Shown in pieces: positions 7,391 to 12,252 of a stretch of 12,252 nt of DNA. The first letter of the stretch is position 1, and the number at the start of each line of letters is the position of its first letter. The DNA is from Candidatus Zixiibacteriota bacterium (lineage in GTDB: Bacteria > Zixibacteria > MSB-5A5 > CAIYYT01), in NCBI GenBank assembly GCA_023134875.1, contig JAGLUH010000070.1:1-12252 (forward strand), given 5' to 3'. The notes below the pieces were generated by a model. It was not told the origin of the DNA. It searched no databases and was given only the letters and a program-made list of their open reading frames with translations. Made by a program: the position numbers and the translations under genes.

Positions 7391-7985
7391 TCACAACTCT
7401 CCCATGCGAGCGTTCTACCAGATCGCGACAGATTGCCTCATAGCGGCTCAGTCTGATAGCGCAGTCGATATCGACCTTGTCGCCATAGTCTGTCTTTAGC
7501 GGTTTCAATCCATATTCGGATAGTATCTTCATCACCACTGCGGTTTCCTGGTGATCAAAGCTGATCCGAAAATGCTGCCTGATAAATCGCTCGACGATCT
7601 CTGCTTGCGCCAACACTTGTCGCGCACTGTCGCGGTAGGCGCGCGCCAGATCGCCGGTACCCAGCTTGACTCCACCAAAGTAGCGGGTCACCACCAATAG
7701 AAGGTCGGTAAGATTATGGGAGCGGATGCTATCGTAGATCGGTTTGCCGGCGGTACCTGACGGCTCACCATCATCGGCGTAACGGAACCGGAGGTTCGTG
7801 CCGACACCGATTTGATAAGCAAAACAGTTATGAGTGGCGTCATGGTAGTTCGCCTGCACCGTGCGATATTCCTCGTCCGCCTTTTCTCTCGATTGTACCG
7901 GTATTACTGTGGCAATGAAGCGTGAACGCTCGATCTTCAGGTCACTTTGGTGTCGCCCGGCTATGGTCAGATAGCTATCGAGCAA
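7377..7985 (-). CDS. yigZ: YigZ/IMPACT family protein
   Basis: A 202-residue protein matching the YigZ family in length and layout. The IMPACT (UPF0029) domain spans about 1-125, with DSYLTIAG at the start, KIERSRFIA (17-25), ADDGEPSGTAGKPI (70-83) and VVTRYFGGVKLGTG (98-111). A smaller ferredoxin-like DUF1949 domain is expected at about 135-195. Eukaryotic IMPACT regulates the eIF2 kinase GCN2; the bacterial role is not well settled. The loop usually GTGGL reads GTGDL here, a minor change. The start is TTG 7985: no ATG, GTG or other TTG lies in frame nearby and the family N-terminus begins exactly here. The SD is weak, but the codon overlaps the end of the upstream 77-aa gene by 11 nt, which favours translational coupling. 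Confidence 0.93.
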   Translation of the reverse strand: MLDSYLTIAGRHQSDLKIERSRFIATVIPVQSREKADEEYRTVQANYHDATHNCFAYQIGVGTNLRFRYADDGEPSGTAGKPIYDSIRSHNLTDLLLVVTRYFGGVKLGTGDLARAYRDSARQVLAQAEIVERFIRQHFRISFDHQETAVVMKILSEYGLKPLKTDYGDKVDIDCAIRLSRYEAICRDLVERSHGRVVIAKV

Positions 7986-8208
7986 CGCCGTCGGTCTTGA
8001 TGAACTGCTCGATCAGCCGCTTGAAGCGGCTTTCATAGATCAAGTCGTACTTGTCCATATCATCGGCGATCAGTATCCGGGCTTTCTGCCGGGTCTCATG
8101 GACAAGTCGCTCCGCCTCTGACAGGGTCAACTCCCCGCCGACGATTTTCGCTGCGGTTTCATCGACCAGGTCGCGCAGCTTCTTGACGTTATCGTGGTAT
8201 TCCGTCAT
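7975..8208 (-). CDS. Hypothetical 77-residue helical protein between dprA and yigZ
   Basis: I do not recognise this family. The protein is 77 residues, highly charged and predicted nearly all helical, with two likely amphipathic segments: NVKKLRDLVDETAAKIV, then from the SEAERL region to the KRLIEQFI region. There is no signal peptide, membrane segment or cysteine. The ATG at 8208 is preferred over farther upstream starts because GGGAGAG (forward 8214-8220) sits 5 nt before it and because the frame farther upstream would overlap dprA. It starts 16 nt after the dprA stop and overlaps yigZ by 11 nt, so it belongs to the same operon. Its role is unknown; a small adaptor or dimerising helical protein is one possibility, not supported by any motif. 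Confidence 0.75.
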   Translation of the reverse strand: MTEYHDNVKKLRDLVDETAAKIVGGELTLSEAERLVHETRQKARILIADDMDKYDLIYESRFKRLIEQFIKTDGVAR

Positions 8209-8224
8209 GGCTACTCTCCCGCCA

Positions 8225-9046
8225 TTACACCATATACCTAAGCACCATCTTCCAGGCATCGGCGCCGTCAAGGTAAATCGCACCGAGATTGTTGGTGCTG
8301 ACGCCGTCCTGGTTGGGATCAAAGCAGGTAAACAAAGATTTTGCCTGATTGTGGGCTTCACTGATGGCCGCCACCGTCCCGCCGGTTCCCGAAGTTACCT
8401 CCACCACGATTACCGACCGCGCCAGGCCAACGATAAGACGATTGCGCGCCATCAGCCGGCCGGTGGCTACCGGAGTTTCGGGACGATATTCCGACAGCAG
8501 CAATCCCTCTGCGAGAATGTTATCGACCAATGCCTGGTTATCCCGCGGGTAGATATTATCAAAACCGCAGCCCAGGACAGCCACCGTTCTGCCTTTCGCC
8601 TGAATCGCGCCCACATGAGCGCCGCTGTCGATGCCGCGTGCCAAACCGGAAACGACCACTGTGCCGGTCTGCGAGATCAGCTTGCCCAGTCGCACCGCTT
8701 CGGCAATACCCTCGGCGGACGCTTCATGACTACCAACTACGGCCACGCAGTTTTGCCCGACTATATCCAGGTTGCCACGCCAGTAAAGCAGCGGTGGCGG
8801 GTTATCCAGTTCGAGGAGCATTTCCGGATAGTCCTCTTCAAGTATCGTGGTCATCTCAATCCCGCGATCCTGGTACTCAGCTACACGACCAACTATCAAG
8901 TCGGTATTGTCACCTGCCGCCCTGATTGTCTCTTCCTTCTCAGCACTGAGGCGCGGCAGGGAAGCGATCTCTCCCGGGTTTGCCTTGAAGATGTCGCTGG
9001 GTGAGCCAAAGACGGTAACCAACTGCTGAAAGGTCTTAGGTCCCAC
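8225..9046 (-). CDS. dprA: DprA/Smf family DNA-processing protein, divergent and without C-terminal winged helix
   Basis: DprA binds single-stranded DNA and loads RecA during transformation. The Rossmann-like core is clear: DYPEMLLELDNPPPLLYW (72-89), VAVVGSHEAS (101-110), SGLARGID (133-140) followed by His144, LGCGFDNIYP (158-167), LLLSEY (182-187) and RNRLIVGLA (201-209). Two differences stand out. The conserved VGSR reads VGSH, and the usual GAL.TA...PG region reads SGTGGTVAAISEA, then a Cys-Phe-Asp-Pro loop. It ends without the usual winged-helix domain. The first standard start is GTG 9046, but the frame stays open to 9103, and those 19 extra codons (ending ALREYAG) match the family N-terminus. 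No ATG, GTG or TTG occurs there. AUU 9103 or AUC 9100 after GGAG (forward 9107-9110) is possible. First gene of its operon. Confidence 0.87.
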   Translation of the reverse strand: MGPKTFQQLVTVFGSPSDIFKANPGEIASLPRLSAEKEETIRAAGDNTDLIVGRVAEYQDRGIEMTTILEEDYPEMLLELDNPPPLLYWRGNLDIVGQNCVAVVGSHEASAEGIAEAVRLGKLISQTGTVVVSGLARGIDSGAHVGAIQAKGRTVAVLGCGFDNIYPRDNQALVDNILAEGLLLSEYRPETPVATGRLMARNRLIVGLARSVIVVEVTSGTGGTVAAISEAHNQAKSLFTCFDPNQDGVSTNNLGAIYLDGADAWKMVLRYMV

Positions 9047-9170
9047 ACCGGCATACTCTCTTAAGGCGACAATCGCGATATTATCATCATTGATGCGGAT
9101 AATCTACTCCAACGGAATAATGTTAGGTTCAGGTCAATAGCATTGAAGCATACCGCCATTTCTCATCAGC

Positions 9171-9199
9171 AAGTTAAGCGGCAACGGTGGAAGTGTCAA
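9171..9199 (-). promoter_or_regulatory. Sigma70-type promoter candidate for the dprA operon
   Basis: In the gap after the MBL-fold gene, the minus strand has a perfect TTGACA (forward 9194-9199), a 17-nt spacer and TAACTT (forward 9171-9176; 3 of 6 match to TATAAT). Transcription would begin near 9164, about 60 nt before the likely dprA start. No convincing terminator for the upstream unit is seen in the gap. Confidence 0.4.
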
Positions 9200-9247
9200 G
9201 CATAACCGGCGAGACCAAGCATGGTGAGTTGACTCAGAAAGACGCGC

Positions 9248-10267
9248 CTAAAAGAGTTCGAAGTTCTCGCCGAGATCGATCTTTCGCAGGGGGGACTTTC
9301 TTACTCTCTTATGGTCTGCCTTGAATCCTTTGTTGATATGTTCCGCATCATGTCCCATTTCACGCAGGATCGTCGCAAACTGGGGTGTTCCGTGCAGAGT
9401 GTATATCTTTTTCGGTCGACATTTATCGACATAGGAAAGGAGCCCGTTGAAGTCGGCATGATCAGAAAGCGGCAGCGACCAATCGGCGACGCAGAATCGT
9501 TTCGCGTTTCCACCCTGCGACCAGCCGGAAAGGAAAACCGAGCGTTTGTATGGAAGAGCCTTGTACGGCTCGGTTCGTAGCGTTTGCGGCGTAACTACAA
9601 GCACTCTTTGTGCGGACGATCTCTCAGTAAAATGCCTGGTCGGTTTTAACTTCACGCCGGCGGAGCGATAGAGTTCGTTTATTTCCGCCACCTTACTGTC
9701 GACATGAACCGGAAAGCCATGCTGCTGGATAAGGAAAACGACCTCCTGAGCCTTGCCGGTGGCATAGCCGACCAGTACCGGAGTATTGCCGTCGGCGAAA
9801 CAACGCTCGATAAACATGATAATCCGGGCATAAACCTCGTTTTGCGGTGGAAAGGAGCAGATCGGATCACCGTAAGTCGACTCCATAATCAGGATATCAC
9901 AACGGCGAATTTCCACCGGTACACAGGTAAGATTAGGGTAGGTCTTGAAGTCGCCGGTGTAGACGATTCGAGTGCCCTTTGTTATCACCAGAATCTGTGC
10001 CGCTCCCAGCATGTGGCCGGATGGGAAAAGCTCAACGGTGGCACTGCCGATGCGGGCTTTTCTGCCATAGGGAATCACCCGCGCCGGTACCGAGGGAAAA
10101 CGATAACGGTAAAGCAACGCTGTCTCCGGCGTGGCCAGAATCTTCCGGTGTTTTCTGGCATGATCGCTGTGAGCATGCGACACAAAAGAATAATCACACT
10201 TGCGGGTGGCATCCAGATTTACATTAAGAGGCTCGATCCGGATACCATTGTCATATTCGATCATCAT
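9248..10267 (-). CDS. MBL-fold nuclease of the YSH1/SNM1 type (exonuclease-like)
   Basis: A 339-residue metallo-beta-lactamase-fold protein. Metal-binding residues are visible in order: SHAHSDHA (30-37, the HxHxDH motif), PSGHMLGAAQ (82-91, His85), YTGDF (103-107, Asp106), SDHADF (268-273, His270) and LHG (291-293). Between them, VGYATGKAQEV (166-176) and the SKVAEINELYRSAGV region resemble the insert of ligase-associated DNA exonucleases and of YSH1-like RNA-processing nucleases. Length fits the roughly 335-residue exonuclease group. No ATP-dependent DNA ligase or helicase gene is next to it, so DNA versus RNA substrate is open. It probably acts in the cytoplasm. ATG 10267 and ATG 10264 are both possible; neither has a clear SD. 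The gene follows the adenosine-specific kinase by 30 nt, probably co-transcribed. Confidence 0.88.
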   Translation of the reverse strand: MMIEYDNGIRIEPLNVNLDATRKCDYSFVSHAHSDHARKHRKILATPETALLYRYRFPSVPARVIPYGRKARIGSATVELFPSGHMLGAAQILVITKGTRIVYTGDFKTYPNLTCVPVEIRRCDILIMESTYGDPICSFPPQNEVYARIIMFIERCFADGNTPVLVGYATGKAQEVVFLIQQHGFPVHVDSKVAEINELYRSAGVKLKPTRHFTERSSAQRVLVVTPQTLRTEPYKALPYKRSVFLSGWSQGGNAKRFCVADWSLPLSDHADFNGLLSYVDKCRPKKIYTLHGTPQFATILREMGHDAEHINKGFKADHKRVRKSPLRKIDLGENFELF

Positions 10268-10297
10268 GGTTGCAATGACCAGTCGTCGGGAACCAGG

Positions 10298-10780
10298 CTA
10301 TTTCTTATAGCCGATTTGTCGCAGGAAGTTGTAACGATCCTGTTTAGCCTTTTCATCCTCAATACCGACCGGACTGGAACCGTCGACGACGCCGATGATG
10401 CCATTGCCCTGATCGGTTTTGGCGATCAACACCTCCACCGGATTGGCGGTTGCACAGAAAATCCGAACCACCTCGGCAACATTCTTCAAGGCCGGTAGGC
10501 AATTGATCGGGAACGCATCCCGCATAAAGATCAAAAAAGAATGACCCGCGCCGATTTTGAGGATGTTGGCGGCGGCGGCCTGAGCTAATTGGTCATCATT
10601 GCCGGAGAAACGTACCAAGCGATCCTGCGAAGCCTCACAGAAAGCAACGCCGAACTTGACCGCTGGCACCGAGGTGATCATCAGCTCATGGATATCTTCC
10701 ACCGACTTGATAAAGTGGCTCATGCCCAGAATCAGGTTGCAATCTTTCGGCATCTCGATTTTGATAAGATCAAATTCCAT
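10298..10780 (-). CDS. Adenosine-specific kinase family protein (DUF355)
   Basis: A 160-residue protein with the features of the DUF355 family, known from archaea and some bacteria and annotated as adenosine-specific kinase from structural and ligand work on archaeal members. Characteristic blocks are NLILGMSHFIKSVEDI (15-30), KFGVAFCEAS (42-51), RLVRFSGND (54-62), AGHSFLIF (78-85), AFPINCLPALKNV (89-101), RIFCATANPVEV (106-117) and GIIGVVDGSSPVG (127-139). Length is as usual and all recalled conserved blocks are intact. The ATG at 10780 is chosen because GGGAG (forward 10786-10790) lies 5 nt upstream; the TTG at 10792 overlaps that SD and is not needed. It lies 61 nt after the cyclophilin gene and 30 nt before the MBL-fold nuclease. 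Physiological role in bacteria is not established. Confidence 0.92.
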   Translation of the reverse strand: MEFDLIKIEMPKDCNLILGMSHFIKSVEDIHELMITSVPAVKFGVAFCEASQDRLVRFSGNDDQLAQAAAANILKIGAGHSFLIFMRDAFPINCLPALKNVAEVVRIFCATANPVEVLIAKTDQGNGIIGVVDGSSPVGIEDEKAKQDRYNFLRQIGYKK

Positions 10781-10841
10781 GTTTACTCCCAACTGAGATT
10801 CTCAAACATCAAGTATTGCGAAAAGCATAACCTCCTACCCG

Positions 10842-12252
10842 CTACTGCGGTAGAATCTGTACGCTCAGGATCGAATCCCCGACTTCGGTTTTCATAACCA
10901 CGCTCATACCTTTTATCACCTGACCGAACAGAGTGTAGCGACCGTCGAGATGCGGCTGCGGTGACTGGCAAATAAAATACTGACTGCCGCCGGTATCCTT
11001 GCCAGAAGTGGCCATGCCGACTGAACCGGTGCCAAAAGGGCGATCGTTGTATTCGCAGCGAATCTCGTAACCGGGGCCGCCACAGCCATCGCCGCGCGGG
11101 CAGCCATCCTGGATAACAAAGTCGGGAATCACCCGGTGCCAGACCCTGTTGTCATAGAAGCCGCTGCTTGCCAGCCTGATGTAGTTAAGCGCCGTTTTAG
11201 GAGCGGCAAAGTAGAGAAGTTCGACAGTGATCGTTCCTCGATTGGTCTTGATCAGGGCACGCGGATTGGTTTCATAGGCGGCGAAGTGGTCACCATAGTT
11301 TCCTGCTGTAATTTCCGAAGCATAATGCGGCTCTTTCTCTTCGTATTTGAGGCTAAGCTGCTGCGCCAGTGCCGCCGCCCGTTTGCGAATGGCGTATAGT
11401 TTGTCTTCCAAGCCGGCGTCAATAATCTCGACGATCTGCCGGTCGGCTTCAAGGGAATCGTCGAATTCGAGCAGGGCATCCAGAATCGTGGTCTTAATCT
11501 CATATAAATAAGGGCTTTTCTTACGCCAGAACTGAGCGCACATCTCTGGCAGCAGCAGCTTGTTTGTGTCCTCTGCTACCTTTGAACAGGCCAATGTCAG
11601 CGGAACCATATCAGGGTCAGTGAACCCGTAGCGAATGAACTGATAGACAAGGCTATCTATATCAGTGGCCAGAACATGGCTTAGTACTTCGGCTCGGACC
11701 GCAGCAACCGAATCAGCATACATGGCGATTAGTTTGCTTATGGCATCATCGGTGGCAATGACGGCATAGGCCTGAGCGGCGGCGATTCTCAGGCAGTGGT
11801 TTTCAGACTGAGCAAATGATCCCACCTGCGGCAGGAAGTTTTGGCCTTTGATTTTACCCAGCGCTACCAGGGCGACAGTCCTGAGGTTGGCATTCTCATC
11901 CTTCAGGAAACGCATGAGCCGTTTGCTGACGCTGCTGCTACCCAATTCTCCCAGGGTTCTGATCGCGGCCTGGCGGACATAGACATGCTCTTTGGCGTCA
12001 AGCAGATTGCTGACCGCCTTAACCAGGGGATTAAGCTTGAGCTTGGCGACGCTGTTGAGGGCATGATACTTCAACCGCCAACTCGGTTTCTGCAGCAGGG
12101 GAGCAATTCTATCGATGGCGGTGGTATCACCAATCTGGCCCGCACCGATAACCGAATAAACCTGAATCTGCCTCAGCGTATCACGCAGGCCGATCTTAAA
12201 GAGCCGTCGCATCTGCGGCGCCGCCCGGCGGAGAAGAGAATAGTATATCTCT
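10842..12252 (-). CDS. HEAT-repeat protein fused to a cyclophilin-type peptidyl-prolyl isomerase (5' end outside window)
   Basis: The frame is open to the right edge and codes 13 more residues upstream of the Met at 12212, so the true start is probably outside. Counting from that Met, about residues 15-290 form tandem helical HEAT-like repeats (for example VRQAAIRTLGELG at 79-91 and LRTVALVALGKI at 110-121), a scaffold for protein contacts. A cyclophilin domain follows at about 318-454 and catalyses cis-trans isomerisation at proline. Key residues match: Arg360, Phe365 and Gln368 in HRVIPDFVIQ, GMA (399-401), Gln411 and Phe413 in GSQYF, and Leu422. His421 takes the place of the tryptophan of human cyclophilin A. 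Whether it is exported depends on the missing N-terminus. It reads toward the adenosine-specific kinase gene and may share its transcript. Confidence 0.92.
   Translation of the reverse strand, partial: EIYYSLLRRAAPQMRRLFKIGLRDTLRQIQVYSVIGAGQIGDTTAIDRIAPLLQKPSWRLKYHALNSVAKLKLNPLVKAVSNLLDAKEHVYVRQAAIRTLGELGSSSVSKRLMRFLKDENANLRTVALVALGKIKGQNFLPQVGSFAQSENHCLRIAAAQAYAVIATDDAISKLIAMYADSVAAVRAEVLSHVLATDIDSLVYQFIRYGFTDPDMVPLTLACSKVAEDTNKLLLPEMCAQFWRKKSPYLYEIKTTILDALLEFDDSLEADRQIVEIIDAGLEDKLYAIRKRAAALAQQLSLKYEEKEPHYASEITAGNYGDHFAAYETNPRALIKTNRGTITVELLYFAAPKTALNYIRLASSGFYDNRVWHRVIPDFVIQDGCPRGDGCGGPGYEIRCEYNDRPFGTGSVGMATSGKDTGGSQYFICQSPQPHLDGRYTLFGQVIKGMSVVMKTEVGDSILSVQILPQ

Noticed and set aside
8209..8361. 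Longer version of the 77-aa gene extending into dprA
   Set aside because: The extension overlaps dprA coding sequence and lacks an SD, whereas ATG 8208 has GGGAGAG 5 nt upstream.
8051..9004. Long open frame on the plus strand (317 codons)
   Set aside because: It lies antisense over dprA and the 77-aa gene, which have clear homology or SD support. Its translation shows no recognisable domain.
9225..9236. TGAGTTGACTCA palindrome after the MBL-fold gene
   Set aside because: A 5-bp stem with a 2-nt loop and no T-run is too weak for a terminator; as an operator it has no second site in the window.
9704..10498. Plus-strand open frame of 264 codons
   Set aside because: It is antisense to the MBL-fold nuclease and adenosine-specific kinase, both with intact motifs on the other strand.
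10802..10828. Eight-codon minus-strand frame after AGGAGG, before the adenosine-specific kinase
   Set aside because: The SD-to-ATG gap is only 2 nt, the peptide has no leader-type codon run, and no attenuator hairpin is visible. A chance match is as likely as a leader peptide.
1..12252. Mobile element, CRISPR array, tRNA, rRNA or riboswitch
   Set aside because: I scanned both strands by eye and saw no transposase or integrase motifs, no regularly spaced repeats, no tRNA-like cloverleaf with CCA end, and no conserved riboswitch core.

Overview
The window looks like chromosome of a Gram-negative (two-membrane) bacterium. It has a probable secreted beta-rich outer-membrane-type protein, a lipoprotein-like Pcm, surface-sugar genes, clear Shine-Dalgarno sites and roughly 55% GC. 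The combination of an archaeal-type adenosine-specific kinase, a YSH1/SNM1-like nuclease, a HEAT-cyclophilin fusion and many TTG/GTG starts suggests an uncultured lineage, perhaps of the FCB group (Zixibacteria-like). That placement is an impression and was not tested.

Layout: positions 1-2002 read on the plus strand. They hold the 3' end of a MmgE/PrpD-family gene, a nested palindrome, a small secreted beta-rich protein, and a lower-GC gene for a PD-(D/E)XK-like protein. Everything from 2039 to the right edge reads on the minus strand, converging on the plus-strand block. In transcription order, right to left, these are: a HEAT-repeat cyclophilin (5' end outside the window), adenosine-specific kinase, an MBL-fold nuclease, a tightly packed dprA / 77-aa protein / yigZ / pfkB / PAP2 operon, a sugar nucleotidyltransferase plus heparinase II/III-like pair, and a signal-bearing protein-L-isoaspartate methyltransferase (pcm).

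The minus-strand genes appear to form at least three transcription units, judged from gaps with promoter-like sequence: one before dprA (TTGACA, 17-nt spacer), one before the nucleotidyltransferase and one before pcm (TTGACA, 17-nt spacer). Inside the dprA unit, genes overlap by 4 to 14 nt and three successive genes start with TTG, so translation is probably coupled. The genes are a mix of housekeeping and repair functions (PPIase, Pcm, DprA, YigZ, nuclease) and carbohydrate or envelope functions (PfkB kinase, PAP2 phosphatase, nucleotidyltransferase, heparinase-like lyase).

I found no mobile element, CRISPR array, tRNA or rRNA, and no complete new multi-gene system. The items most worth a second look are the lone PD-(D/E)XK-like gene that lacks the usual acidic residue, the dprA reading frame with no canonical start codon, the nested palindrome, and the possible dual start of pcm. 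No stretch longer than 300 bases lacks a gene.
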